From positions 15,109,984-15,173,983 of the forward strand of contig JAQNBH010000010.1 of assembly GCA_028752905.1 (NCBI GenBank): a stretch of DNA of 64,000 nucleotides. The letters are read 5' to 3'. The notes beneath the pieces are model-generated. The model saw only the letters and a list, made by a program, of their open reading frames with translations, did not search any database and had not been told where the DNA came from. Numbering within the stretch: the first letter of the stretch is position 1; each line of letters starts with the position of its first letter. Shown here piece by piece: positions 48,737 through 59,554 of this stretch. The DNA comes from Cladorhizidae sp. MBARI D1340-BT2. Taxonomy: Eukaryota > Porifera > Demospongiae > Poecilosclerida > Cladorhizidae. A program made the position numbers and the translations under genes.

Positions 48737-51134
48737 GTGAAGTGCTCGTGTAGTGGAGAGCTAGTTCAATGTGAAATATGGATCCTAAAATATTTCAGCA
48801 TCAGCACTATCACCCCAAAAGAAAAGGATCAATCTTCCGCTTCTACCACAGAGCCCGCTTTGGATCTAGACTCTCAGTCTGCTGGCCCAAGCGTACTGGA
48901 GGTGAGAACCAATGAGGCTACTTGTACTGATTTAGTAACAAACATGATGATCTCCCTGTCCCAACACCTGGAAACGTAATTTTCAAAAGAGATATGGTAG
49001 TCAAAGGCCCCACCCAACCACACAAGTATAATTTTCCAAAGAAAAAGTTCAGCAATGGTAAGTTATCATTCAATCCAGCCTGGTATGATGTCAAAGAAGC
49101 AAGTGGTTGGTTGGAGTATTCTGCAAAAAGTGACAAAATGTACTGTTTTGCATGTCGTTTATTTGAAAATGATCTCAGAGAGAAAAATGAGCCAAATTGG
49201 ATGTCGGTAGGAGTTTGTAACTGGAAGAAGGCACTGGAAAAAATTAAAAAGCATTATAAAGGTACTCAACATAAGTGCGCGGAAAGTGCTCGTGAACAGT
49301 TCCTTCAGATCAACAGGCACGTAGATGTCATGGTAGACAAAGGCTAAAGTAAGAAATTACAAGAAGGCAACAAGAAATTGAGATAAATAGACGCTACCTA
49401 GCACGATTGGTAGATATAGCAAAAACATTAGCAAAGTGTTGAATGCCATTTAGAGGTCACAATGAGAAAAAATATTCATTACAAAGGGGAAACTTTTTGG
49501 AAATAGTTGGTTTGTTAAGTCGATGGGATCCAGTCTTTGCTGAATACATGGAAAGTGGAGCAAGAAACTGTCCATACCTTTCTAACAGGGCTCAAAATGA
49601 CCTTATTAAAGCTATGGGAGATCTTGTACTGAGGCAGATAGTGGAAGATGTAAAACTGGCCAAAAATTTAACTGTCATGATGGATGAAACTACTGACATA
49701 TCTGGAAAGGAGCAAGTGTCTGTCATGTTAGATTTGTAGATAGTGAAGAAGTCATCGAAGAGTGTATAATTGGCTTCGGTGCTGTTGCAAAAACAGAACT
49801 CAGAAACACTATTCAAGCTTCTCAGTGATGCTTTGAGTAGTTGTTGTCTGAGCTGGTCACAAGTAAGAGGCCAGTGCTATGATGGGGCCAGCAATATGAG
49901 TGGACAACATCATGGTCTTCAGGCAAGAATCAAAGTTGAGGCACACAAAGCTCTTTATGTGCACTGTTATGCACATTGCCTCAACTTGGTGTTAGTAGAT
50001 GCAATGAAGAATAACAAGATAGCAAGGAACTTCTTTGGAACTCTTGAAGCATTGTATTGTTTCATTCGCCAGAGTACTTGTCGACACAGCTTGTTTCAGA
50101 CACTGCAGTGTGAGTTTGAGACAACTGCTGATGAAACTGGAAAGCTTGCTATCAAAAAGCTTTGCGAAACTAGGTGGGCATGCTGATATGAAGCCATAAA
50201 GGCAATCGAGGCAAATTTCCAAGTCATTTTTGAACTACTTTGTACTATCGAAGATGAAACATCACAGGCAAAGGCTGAAGCTTATGCTAGAGGCCAATTT
50301 CAGAGCTTTGAGTTTCACCTGGCCATGACTGTGCTCCTGGAGCTTACCAATATGATAAGTCAGTATCTTCAATCTAGGCAGATTGACTTAGGAGCAGCAG
50401 TTGGATCCATCAAGGCCACACTCACTGTTTTAAGGAGACAGAGAACTGAAGACAAGTTTCAGGAGTTCTTTGAGACAGCTACTTCTCTTGCTAACACAAT
50501 TGGTGCTGATATTCCCACAATGCTCTCTGCATGGAAGAAGAGAGTCTCGCTGCGACTTGATCATATGTGGCATACTGAGCATCATCACGAAACGGTTGAA
50601 AGTAAGTACAGAGCAGAATTTTACTACCAGGTAGTGGACGTATTGATAGAAAGGCGATTCTCGCAAGAAACACAGAACCTCTTAGTTTCTTTCATCTACC
50701 TCCAGCCTGAAAAATTGCTGAAGCGGGGTGAGGAGCAAGAAACTGACAGCAACTTGCAGGACCTAGCTGAGTTCTATGGAATGAATGAATCAGCTCTGAA
50801 AACAGAGTATTGCCTGTTTAAGGAATCTAGGTGAGACCTTCTTCAAAATTGCAAAACAGTTCTGGATATATTACAAGTTTTGCAGACTGGTCTGCACAGA
50901 GTGTATGGAGAACTATACCAACTTTATCGTTTGTTTGTCACACTTCCTGTGACCACAGCATCATGTGAGAGAAGCTTTAGTAAACTCACCATTGTTAAAA
51001 ACAAGCTTCGATCCACGACAGCTCGAGATAGAGTTAAGAACTTAATGATTCTTTTTGTTGAAAATGATATCACTGCTAAGCTAAATTATGACTCTATTAT
51101 TGACACCTTTGCATCCATGGGACCTCAATGAATG
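48737..51134 (+). pseudogene. hAT transposase (ZMYM1-like), nearly full length
   Basis: A second ZMYM1-like hAT transposase, better preserved than the one at 7-9 kb. Domains in order: a leader of about 80 residues; a TTF-type zinc finger (SDKMYCFACRLFENDLREKN, CNWKKALEKIKKHYKGTQH); the DUF4371/catalytic region (LTVMMDETTDISGKEQVSVM, VRGQCYDGASNMSGQ, HCYAHCLNLVLVDAM, KKLCETRWAC); a long helical region with candidate glutamate (ESKYRAEFYYQVVDVLIERR); and the dimerisation domain (LYRLFVTLPVTTASCERSFS, KLRSTTARDRVKNLMILFV). Breaks: a frameshift near 48960-48990, stops near 49345-49440, 49737 (with frame change), 50186 and 50832. A G-rich stretch at 48490-48512 and a C-run at 51308-51314 might be its ends, but no target duplication was confirmed. 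Confidence 0.9.
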
Positions 51135-51339
51135 CAATTATGATTCCAAAAATTATAACATTTAATACATTTAATTTTAATACATTTAATACATTTAATA
51201 TAATTATATAAATCAATGGCCTTGATGTTAATTTCTGTATGACATAAAATATCCTGGAGGTGATATAGCTATAGAATTTGTAGAATGCTAGCTAATTTTA
51301 TGTTTCTCCCCCCCAACATAGTAATGCTGTGCACACCTG

Positions 51340-51769
51340 TGATACACACCCCACACAAACACACATATACACTCTCTCATGCTCACAAACCATACTCACA
51401 TCACACCACACAAACATGCACACACATTCTCTCACACAGACACACCAAACACATACTAATACATACCACACACATAAATAAATATATACAAACACCAAAA
51501 CCAACAAATAAACACCGAAATTTAACAGAAACACACACAATACACCATCTCATACACAAACATCACACACACTACACAAACACACACATACACACATCAC
51601 ACACAAAACAACACATATTCTCACACACATACACCCAAAGAAATACACACATGCACTCTCTCACTCTCTCACTCGTGCACACTAAACATGCACAAACAAA
51701 CACACACACACCACACACCACATAAGCATGCACACACACAGATACATAACACACACAGATAGACACACT
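51340..51769. repeat. (CA)-rich tract, left part
   Basis: Same composition as the other tracts. It is interrupted at 51770 by the gypsy element and resumes at 55988, so it was one tract before insertion. Confidence 0.95.
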
Positions 51770-51933
51770 TGTAGCGAGTGCTATATTATATAAGCGAGTA
51801 AAGGTATTTCTTTCAACACAGACAAATCAATAGTGCAAACTCTCTAGGTCCAAAGTACAATAGGTAAATATCGTTACTCCTCGCTGATTACTAATTTAAG
51901 GTTTGGTCTCAGCGTGTGGAAATGGTCGCCACA
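51770..51933 (-). repeat. gypsy LTR (3' LTR in element orientation)
   Basis: Plus-strand ends are TGTAGCGAGTGC and GGTCGCCACA. Direct repeat of 55825-55987. Confidence 0.95.
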
Positions 51934-51955
51934 TGACCCCCCCCCCCCAGACCCT
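51934..51955 (-). other. Polypurine tract
   Basis: A run of about 13 G on the minus strand (GGTCTGGGGGG... then TCA) adjoins the 3' LTR, where plus-strand DNA priming takes place in LTR elements. Confidence 0.75.
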
Positions 51956-51968
51956 TGAGTGAAGAAGA

Positions 51969-53356
51969 TCAGCAGTAACGGGCAGGAGGTCGGACTGCTC
52001 GTCTGGGACGACTGTTGGCGGGTGGTGGCTGTTGCTGAGCCGGAGGTTGCGGTGGAAAGGAGAGCTGTGGCTTGGCTGGGACCAGTGCTGCTTTGTGGCC
52101 AGGGGGACGCCCACGGCGATGTGGGGAAGGAACCCGGACTGGTTGATCCAAATCCAGATGTGCTGGTTTGAGTCGATCGATGGTGATCAACTCTGGCCGA
52201 CCACCCCTGTCAACTGTGAAACATTTGGGACCTGCAGTTAGCACCTTGAAAGGGCCCTCGTAAGGCCTCTGCAAGGGCGAGCGGTGGGCATCTCGATGGA
52301 TGAAGACGAAAGGGCTGTCATTCAATTCCGGGGGAACTGAGGAACGGGGAAGGCCATGCCGAGAAGTGGGGATTGGCGCGAAGTTCTGGACCCTGGCCCG
52401 GAGTGCAGTCATGAGTTGATTTGGTCCTTGGACTGCTGCCGAAGCGGGAAAGAAGTCGCCTGGCACTGTGAGGGTAGTTCCATAGACCAACTCAGCGGAA
52501 GAGCTGGCCAAGTCTTCTTTGGGGGCTGTCCGAATGCCCAACAGCACCCATGGCAGTTCGTCGATCCAGTTGGGGCCTGTGAGGCGGGCCCTGAGAGCGG
52601 ATTTCAGGTGCCTGTGGAAGCATTCCACTAATCCATTGGCTTGTGGATGGTACACTGTGGTCCGGTTGATTTGTACCCCTAGGAGTCTGGCAATGGCTGA
52701 CCAGAGTTCAGATGTAAACTGGGATCCACGGTCGGATGTTAACTCAAGGGGAATGCCGAACCGGGCGTCCAATGGCTGATGAGAGCACGTGCACACGTAG
52801 AAGTGGTCATGTCTGCCAAGGGGATGGCTTCTGGCCATCGGGTGAAGCGATCCACGATGGTGAACAGGTGAGTATGCCCTTGGGATGGTGGTAGTGGCCT
52901 AACCAGGTCCACATGTATGTGGTCGAAACGGCGATGAGGCACCTTGAAGGTTGAGAGGGGAGCCTTGGTGTGGCGCTGGACATTTGCGATCTGGCATGGA
53001 ATGCATGTGCGGGACCACAACCCCACTTGTTTGCTTATGCCGTGCCAGACAAACTTGCTTGTGATAAGTGTGCGTGTGGCTCGGATCGACGGATGTGACA
53101 GGTTATGTATGGTTTTGAAGACCCGTCGGCGCCAGCTTGCTGGGACGATCGGTTGGGGCTGTCCCTTGGACGTGTCACACAGGAGTTTGGTATCAGAGGG
53201 GCCGAAAGGTACGTCTTCAAGAGTCATACCGGTGATGGCCGTGCGGTAGGCTGCCATCTCGGGGTCGGCCTTTTGAGCTGCTGCCATCTGGAAGTAATCA
53301 ATCACAAGCTGTGCCGTGATGGAGCTAATGACTGTACGGGAAAGGGTGTCTGCCAC
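51969..53356 (-). pseudogene. gypsy integrase with long proline-rich tail
   Basis: Two overlapping open segments (205 and 289 codons) cover the whole integrase with one frame change near 52790. The zinc-binding region is TIHNLSHPSIRATRTLI with CIPCQIANVQRHT. The catalytic triad is visible as DHIHVDLVRPLPPSQGHTHL, LTSDRGSQFTSELWSAIARL and YHPQANGLVECFHRHLKSAL. After the core comes a standard C-terminal block (RPYEGPFKVLTAGPKCFTVD, LITIDRLKPAHLD). It ends in a basic, Pro/Gln-rich tail of about 50 residues (QPPAQQQPPPANSRPRRAVR). Apart from the frame break it looks competent. Confidence 0.92.
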
Positions 53357-53399
53357 CTGGTTTTCCTTGACGGCAATGTGGCGGACATCTGTAGTAAAT

Positions 53400-54530
53400 T
53401 CTGAGATGCGGGCAAGGTGCCTTTACTGTCTCGGGGACCATGGTTCCGAAACTTTTGCAAAGCAGAAAGTAAGTGGTTTGTGGTCTGTGTAGGCCACGAA
53501 TGGTCGGCCCTCGAGGAAGTAGAGGAAGTGGCGAATTGTGAGGTGTAGGCCCAAGAGCTCGTGGTCAAAGGCGCTGTACTTACGTTCTGGTGGGCGCAAC
53601 TGGCGGCTGAAAAAGGCCAGAGGCTTCCATGATCCTGCTACCAGTTGTTCAAGGACTCCACCCACCGCGAGGTTAGAGGCGTCCACAGTGATGGATGTTG
53701 GTGCATCTGCCTGTGGGTGTACTAGCATGGTGGCGGCTGCCAGTGCTTCTTTCGTTTTCTCAAATGCCAAAGACATGTCTGGGGTCCAGGTGACGTATTT
53801 GGCTTTCCCCGCAATGGCACCATACAAAGGTTGCATGATGGCTGCTGCAGCTGGTACAAAACGATGATAGAAGGTGACCATGCCTAAAAATTCCTGCAAG
53901 CCTTTGACTGTGGTTGGCTTGGGAAACTTCCGTATGACTTGGACTTTGTCCGGGAGAGGAGCAACGCCGTGTTTGTCAACCCTGTGGCCAAGTCAATCTC
54001 AGTGAGGCCGAATTGGCATTTTCCCAAGTTGATGACGAGGTCATGCTCTTGGAGTCGCTGAAAAAGCTGGCGTAGGTGACTTCTGTGTTCTGCAGCCGAC
54101 CGGCTGAAGACGAGAATATCATCAAGGTAGACGAAGATGCCATCCAGGCCTCTGCAGACGGTGTCCATGAGTCGTTGGAAGGCTTGAGCTGAATTCTTAA
54201 GTCCGAATGGCATGCGTAGGAATTCAAAAAGTCCGAAAGGTGTAATGATGGCAGTCTCTTGGCAATATCATCGGCATGGATGGGGATCTGGTGGTAGCCC
54301 ATGACCAGATCGATTTTGGAGAAAAGTCTTGCTCCTGCCAGGTTGACCGCAAAGTCCTGGATGTGGAGGACGGGGTATCGGTCCGGAACTGTTGCTTCAT
54401 TCAGTCTGTGGTAGCCTCCGGATGGCTTAGTAGTCATGTGCAGCGGAGATGCCAACTGGCTGTCGGATCTGCGGATGATGCCCATGGCCTCCATGTTGCA
54501 AAACTATTCCTTCGCTATTGCAAGCTTGTC
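53400..54530 (-). pseudogene. gypsy reverse transcriptase and RNase H
   Basis: Reverse transcriptase begins at FCNMEAMGIIRRSDSQLASP. It continues with LFSKIDLVMGYHQIPI and, after a frame change near 54240, MPFGLKNSAQAFQRLMDTVC and the catalytic box GIFVYLDDILVFSRS with both aspartates. Another frame change near 53985 leads to the linker MQEFLGMVTFYHRFVPAAAA. RNase H shows SITVDASNLAVGGVLEQLVA, FDHELLGLHLTIRHFLYFLE and VAYTDHKPLTFCFAKV. The three frame breaks are the main damage; active-site residues are retained. Confidence 0.92.
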
Positions 54531-55130
54531 CGGTGGTAAGCGACGGGCATGGCTGTGAATAGGGGGGCCTTCAGTCTGGATGAAGTGTTCTACCCCATGA
54601 CGTGTGCGAGGTTCAGTGAACTTTGGCTCTAGAATTTCGGAGAACTCGGTGAGAAGGTAGGCATATGGTCCAGCAACTGAGACATTGCAGATGTATGGGG
54701 CTTGGCCGTTGATGCGCTCCAGGGGGAGTGACGAATAGGTGGTTGAGTCAACCAACATCTGACCTTTCAGATCCGCTGCAAGGTTGTTTGCACAGAGGAA
54801 GTCAGCCCCGAGTAGTGGCTGGGTTACCTCGGCGATGATGAACTCCCACTGGAATTGTCTGCCATTGATGGAGAGTGGTATTATGCGGGTGCCAAAGGAT
54901 TTGATGGTCGTGCCATAGGATTTGATGGTCGTGCCATTAGCTGCTCGTAGCAGATTGGTGCTGTAGTGGCTTGAACGAGTGTCCAGGCCCGAGGTTGGGA
55001 ACACGCTGACTCATGCCCCGGTGTCTACAAGGAAACGGCGTCCAGACTTACGGTCTCTGAGAAAAAGCAGCGGTGTGTCTGCTTGGCCGGCTGCCACAGC
55101 TGCTATTGGCGACCGGCCTGGTCGTTTCCC
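54531..55130 (-). pseudogene. gypsy aspartic protease and connector
   Basis: A retropepsin-like protease: GRRFLVDTGA is followed at once by a stop, then VSVFPTSGLD. Further on are INGRQFQWEFIIAEVTQPLL and GADFLCANNLAADL (the ILGADFL-type block). A 12-residue unit, TIKSYGTTIKSF, is duplicated in tandem at the DNA level near 54895-54935. The connector to reverse transcriptase reads HFIQTEGPPIHSHARRLPPD. The stop right behind the active site would abolish the product unless read through. Confidence 0.88.
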
Positions 55131-55775
55131 GGAAATGTGCAGGGAGATTTGCACTTCTGGCCTCATTTCCGAATTTGGTGTGGTAGAAACACCAGCCCTT
55201 TGTTGTTGTGACTGTGACAGAGGAATTTTGTCTGGCCTTATGTGTTGAGGAAATTTGGTTGATGCCGGAAAGGCTCTGCCCCTTCGCTTGCCACAGCGCA
55301 TCTGCCCTCAGGGCGAGTGCCCGTGGGTCCCTGAAGTCTTCGTTGGCCCGCTGGAGGCGAATGTCCTCTGGCATCTGCTCCAGATAGATTTGTTCGAATA
55401 GAAGGCAGGGTGTGTGGCCATTCAGCAGGAAAGCATTTCATCCATGAGCATGGATGGTTTCTTGTCTCCCAGGCCTTGCATATGGAGGAGTTTGGCTGCC
55501 CTGTCTCTGCAACTGAGGCCAAATGTGTCTAGCAGACGTTTTTTCAGCCCCTCATATTTGTTGGCAGCTGGTGGGTCTGCCAGGGTGTCAAGCAAGCGGC
55601 CGGCTGTAGTCTGGTCCAGCGAAGTAACTACGTAGTAATACTTCGTGGCATCATCCGTAACGTGATGGATGTGAAACTGGGCCTCCGCTTACGTAAACCA
55701 AACAGCTGGCTGTGCTGCCCAGAAGGTTGGCAATTTGAGCGAAACTGCACTGATGCTGTCTTCCGCAACGGACAT
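55130..55775 (-). pseudogene. gypsy gag with variant zinc knuckle
   Basis: Starts at MSVAEDSISAVSLKLPTFWA, the first ATG after the primer-binding site. An in-frame stop follows AVWFT. The rest includes DDATKYYYVVTSLDQTTAGR, KYEGLKKRLLDTFGLS and, after a frame change near 55435, EQIYLEQMPEDIRLQRANED. A variant knuckle of the type CFYHTKFG...KCKSPCTF is readable across another frame change near 55140-55190. This type of gag is usual for the lineage with the HTKFG knuckle (family knowledge, from memory). Confidence 0.85.
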
Positions 55776-55806
55776 CTTGAGCTTGTTGAGTGAGAATACG
55801 TCTCGC

Positions 55807-55823
55807 TCACGTCGGGGTCACCA
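55807..55823 (-). other. Primer-binding site, tRNA-Trp-like
   Basis: On the minus strand TGGTGACCCCGACGTGA lies one base from the LTR end. It equals, over 17 bases, the complement of the animal tRNA-Trp 3' end plus CCA as I remember it. Confidence 0.8.
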
Positions 55824-55824
55824 C

Positions 55825-55987
55825 TGTAGCGAGTGCTATATTATATAAGCGAGTAAAGGTATTTCTTTCAACACAGACAAATCAATAGTGCAAACTCTCT
55901 AGGTCCAAAGTACAATAGGTAAGATCGTTACTCCTCGCTGATTACTAAGTTAATGTTTGGTCTCAGCATGTGGAAATGGTCGCCACA
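55825..55987 (-). repeat. gypsy LTR (5' LTR in element orientation)
   Basis: Direct repeat of 51770-51933 with only a few differences (for example TAGGTAAGATCG versus TAGGTAAATATCG). Confidence 0.95.
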
Positions 55988-56190
55988 CACTACACAAATA
56001 CACACATATACATCACCCACCACAAAACACATAGACATACATATATATACTTTAACTCACATAACAGATACACACACATTGCAAAACACATGGACATACA
56101 CACACACTCCATCATACTCCATGTACACACACAGCATATGCACCACATACAGACATACCACACACCATACACAGACAGCAAACACAGACT
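55988..56190. repeat. (CA)-rich tract, right part
   Basis: Continuation of the tract that ends at 51769, separated by the gypsy insertion. Confidence 0.95.
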
Positions 56191-57004
56191 TAGGGTATGT
56201 TTAATGCTGCAAAAGAACATCGTGACTATTTTCACAAGAACAACTTTTTTCTACGCTTCCTGTGGATGCAGCTTACCTGGTTGGCTCCCAATGGGTTACA
56301 ATTACTACACTCCTCAATTTTCCTTCAAAACACAGCTTAAATTGTATAGATGAACACTTCCTGATCACGACTACCTTTCCAAGAAGCACCTTTTCCTCAA
56401 ATAATTAATACTTGTAACCCATATAGAAGGTAATGATCACTCACAGCAAGTTTAGAATTGATTACATTTTTAGTTAGATACAACCCTATACAGAGACTTG
56501 AATCTAATTTTAAGGAACTTACATCTAACCACCTATATTAAATATATTTTCACGACATACCACTATTCTAACCAATATATTTTTGCATGAAAGTTGTAGG
56601 AAATAAGTTAGTTGGTCGTTGAAAAATAAGCATGAAGGCAAAACATGCCTAAACTATTGGTTACAACCTGACAATGGGCATCATCAAACATCAAGTCAAG
56701 CTGAGACACAAAGACATGCCTATAGATAGCAGGATAGCCAAACAGGAATATAAACTTTAATCTTATACAATGAAATCTGGTTGTTAAGCAAATCCCATAG
56801 CAAGCTCATATGTAGCAACTACATACAGTTATTTACTTTTGGTTCTAGCCTCTATTCAATCGTCTGTGTCTTATCCTGCTCAAAAGCACCAAAGAAATGT
56901 TGTCCAACATACAATATTTTCTATGGTCAGTGTCAGATCCCAGTCCTGACTGGCTGAATACAGCTCTGAGAAACTGTGAAAATCAATGCCTAATGGCTAC
57001 AATG

Positions 57005-57130
57005 ATTTGTTCATCACATCACAATAGACTCATCAACACCTATATCTTTTAATCACATCACAATAAACTCATCAACACTTGTTCATCTTCTAATCACTTC
57101 ACAATACACTCATCAACACCTATTCATCCC
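57005..57130. repeat. Minisatellite, three copies of about 41-55 bp
   Basis: Each copy contains ATCAC(A/T)TCACAATA and ACTCATCAACAC, separated by TTCATC-type spacers. Confidence 0.85.
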
Positions 57131-57568
57131 TATGAGATTCATCTATGCATTCAACACCTTTCTTTTCTTGCAAGGGGCAAATGTATTTAAACCTCTCTAC
57201 GACTCCAGGTTCCCTTGAGCTACTTCATTTCTATTGTGTTTATTTTGACTTGATTAAAGTTAACTTAAGGCCTAAGAAACTTACTGTTTAGCCTGGGCTA
57301 GGTTTGAGAGGGAACTCTGGTGGCAGTATTGCCGGAGAAAAAGACCTGCTGAAGAGTATACCGTTCTCATTGTTGTGCCAAATAAACTGTAAAACTGGCC
57401 TTTAGTATGAGGCTGATGACCTTCAGAAGGGTTGCGAGATGTTCAGCTACAAACTAAGCTGGACCACCAATAAATAGTAGAATCGCTTCGAAGAGAATAC
57501 CAGAGAGCTATTGAGCGTGAACAAGCCCGAATAAATCAAGAATGTCAACAAGCAAGCGAGCAGATAAG

Positions 57569-57762
57569 GGTACTTACCTAATATCTTTAGAATGCAGAAC
57601 TTGAGCATATTGTATCTGTAAGTGATTGGTCAAGACTACTGGAAGTTGTCCCTGGAGAAATTGTGGTACTTACCTAATACCTTTAGAATGCAGAACTTGA
57701 GCATAGTGTATCTGTAAGTGATGGGTCAAGAGTACTGGAAGTTGTCCCTGGAGAAATTGTAG
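57569..57762. repeat. Tandem duplication, 96-bp unit
   Basis: Two copies starting at TACTTACCTAATA, containing AGAATGCAGAACTTGAGCAT and GGAAGTTGTCCCTGGAGAAA. Very few differences. Confidence 0.92.
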
Positions 57763-57920
57763 TATCTGAAACTTAAAACCCTTGGTTTGTTGTTGGTGTC
57801 TGGGGCTAGTCACTATGGACCCTGTACTTGCCATTACTAGCGCAGCTGTTGCGATTACTTCCCATGCTGCTCACATTGGAGGTAAACTAGTGGACCTAGC
57901 TGGTGAAGCTCCATCCAGAT

Positions 57921-58369
57921 AATTGAAAGAAGAATATATTAATGTAGGCCATATAAATTTTGAGAAGCAATTTATTTTTAAATTTATGACATAACGAAAG
58001 AGTGTTTATGGCTAACTTCTTGCTTCCTTTCTTTTTTTGACATAGTTATACATTGGTATAATTTTTGTTTTTCTCTAAACTAGCCACCGTTAACAATAAG
58101 TCCTGAACTAATCATATTATATTTTGCCATATTTTTTTATATAATTCATATTGGGGAGTGCAGTAGTAGGGAGATTCCCTATATTATGTTTTAAAATGGA
58201 AGATAATAATACTCATCTAAAATAAATTCAAAATTTTTGTAAACCATAAAACATTCCAAGCTTTCCCTCAATTATTTTGTGACTGTAGAAAATGTGCAGC
58301 ACCAAGATGGTTAAAAAGCATAAAATTCATCTACATGATCTGTATCTGATAATCAACACTTAAAACGTG
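57921..58369. other. No recognisable gene
   Basis: AT-rich sequence between the dispersed repeat and the minisatellite. No motif seen. Confidence 0.5.
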
Positions 58370-58740
58370 TTAATAGCAACAATAATAGCAACAATAATAG
58401 GAACAATAATAGCAACAATAATAAGAACGATAATAGCAACAATAATAGCAACAATAATAGCAACAATAATAGCAACAATAATAGCAACAATAATAGCAAC
58501 AATAATAGCAACAATAATAGCAACAATAATAGCAACAATAATAGCAACAATAATAGCAACAATAATAGCAACAATAATAGCAACAATAATAGCAACAATA
58601 ATAGCAACAATAATAGCAGCACTAATAGCAACACTAATAACAACAATAATAGCAACAATAATAGCAACAATAATAGCAACAATAATAGCAACAATAATAA
58701 TAACAATAATAACAACAATAAAATAATAATAATAATAATA
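58370..58740. repeat. 12-bp minisatellite AACAATAATAGC
   Basis: About 28 copies, nearly perfect in the middle and degenerating to (AAT)n at the right end. Both strands are open in one frame (Ile-Ile-Ala-Thr and poly-Leu readings), which is an artefact of the repeat. Confidence 0.97.
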
Positions 58741-58889
58741 ATGTATCTATGTACTTATCCTCCTTTGTGCATTTAGATTTATCAATATACAAAATGTTTA
58801 TGAAGGATTGTGGATAACTGTAGGAAAGAGAAGAGCTAGTCAAGGGGAAAGTACACAACAACAACATGACCATTAATGAAAACCAAAAA

Positions 58890-59290
58890 TGTGTGCAATA
58901 TTACAACCCGTGTGCAAGACCACAACCGTGTGCAATGCAAATCCGTGTGAAAACATGAACCAGTATTTAAGAGACTGTTTAATAACTAGAAAACAGAAGA
59001 GTAGAGAGCTAAGCCAGGTTAGATCATAGCCAGCGCAGAACAAGCTGGACTGACTAATAGCTTGCTCTAATTAATGTTATTGTATGATACAATGATCTGA
59101 TGATTTACCACTATACTTGAGAGTTAAGTACGAAGGCTCATATGAAAGCCTAGAGGTGGTAGTGTTGGGCTAACAAGGTTGCTTGTCAGACTCTAAAAGG
59201 TGACAGACCAGGGCAAGTTAGTCGGCGCAGCAAGTGCTCGGTGTCCTTTAGTGAGAAAAGGTTCAACCAGATAGAGGAGCATTGCTGACA
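58890..59290 (+). repeat. Probable 5' LTR
   Basis: Inferred from its right end (GCTGACA, two bases before the primer-binding site) and a TGTGTGCAATATTACAACC start. A TATTTAAGAG box near 58965 fits a promoter. No second LTR is present to prove the limits. Confidence 0.6.
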
Positions 59291-59292
59291 TT

Positions 59293-59310
59293 TGGTGGCA
59301 GCGGTGGGAT
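59293..59310 (+). other. Primer-binding site, tRNA-Leu-like
   Basis: TGGTGGCAGCGGTGGGAT equals the complement of an animal tRNA-Leu 3' end (ATCCCACCGCTGCCA plus CCA) over all 18 bases, from memory. Confidence 0.85.
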
Positions 59311-59554
59311 CTACAAATTGGAGACGGACCAGCCTGTAGCTCAGAAGAGGAGTGAGTCTAGCTAGTGAGCAGGGAATACAGCCTGGGGACGTCAGTTGAG
59401 GCTTGAAAAACCACCTTGAATAGCTAGGGCTGAGATGAATTGATTGGTGAGTATCATCAGGTGGATGGAGGTGACAGACGACAGAAGGGACACCCGAGAA
59501 TCCTGACGTCTCATACGTGCCAACTAAGAGGCTTCCCCGGGAGCTGTCGATCCT

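Larger units (their letters stand above)
51770..55987 (-). mobile_element. Complete Ty3/gypsy LTR retrotransposon in a CA tract
   Basis: A 4.2-kb element with two near-identical LTRs of about 164 bp. On the minus strand its order is LTR, tRNA-Trp-like primer-binding site, gag, protease, reverse transcriptase, RNase H, integrase, G-rich polypurine tract, LTR. CACT flanks both sides (51766-51769 and 55988-55991), a plausible 4-bp target duplication, although in a CA tract this could occur by chance. LTRs differ at only about five or six positions, implying a younger insertion than most here. The genes carry a limited number of stops and frameshifts. Confidence 0.93.
56205..57920 (+). repeat. 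Dispersed repeat family, copy B (possible old LTR element)
   Basis: Diverged blocks match 10830-10920, 12880-13500 and 16380-16880 in the same order, so this is a more compact copy of the same unit. It may include an LTR: TGTCAGATCCCAGTCCTGAC near 56931, a TATTTAAAC box near 57184, and an end followed by CTCTGGTGGCAGTATTGCC near 57318 that resembles a primer-binding site. The following frame has REYQRAIEREQARINQECQQ, a likely coiled-coil stretch. The element type is uncertain. Confidence 0.65.

Noticed and set aside
48470..51330. Terminal inverted repeats for the second ZMYM1-like hAT
   Set aside because: G-run and C-run stretches at the two sides resemble each other loosely (TACTA near both), but no 8-bp duplication could be matched.
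52356..52631. Plus-strand open frames across the gypsy element at 52-55 kb
   Set aside because: Antisense to integrase, RNase H and reverse transcriptase frames that carry the real motifs.
57005..57130. CRISPR-like regular repeats
   Set aside because: Only three diverged copies with related spacers, and the context is eukaryotic; it is a minisatellite.
58353..58726. Poly-Leu and Ile-Ile-Ala-Thr frames
   Set aside because: By-products of the 12-bp minisatellite.
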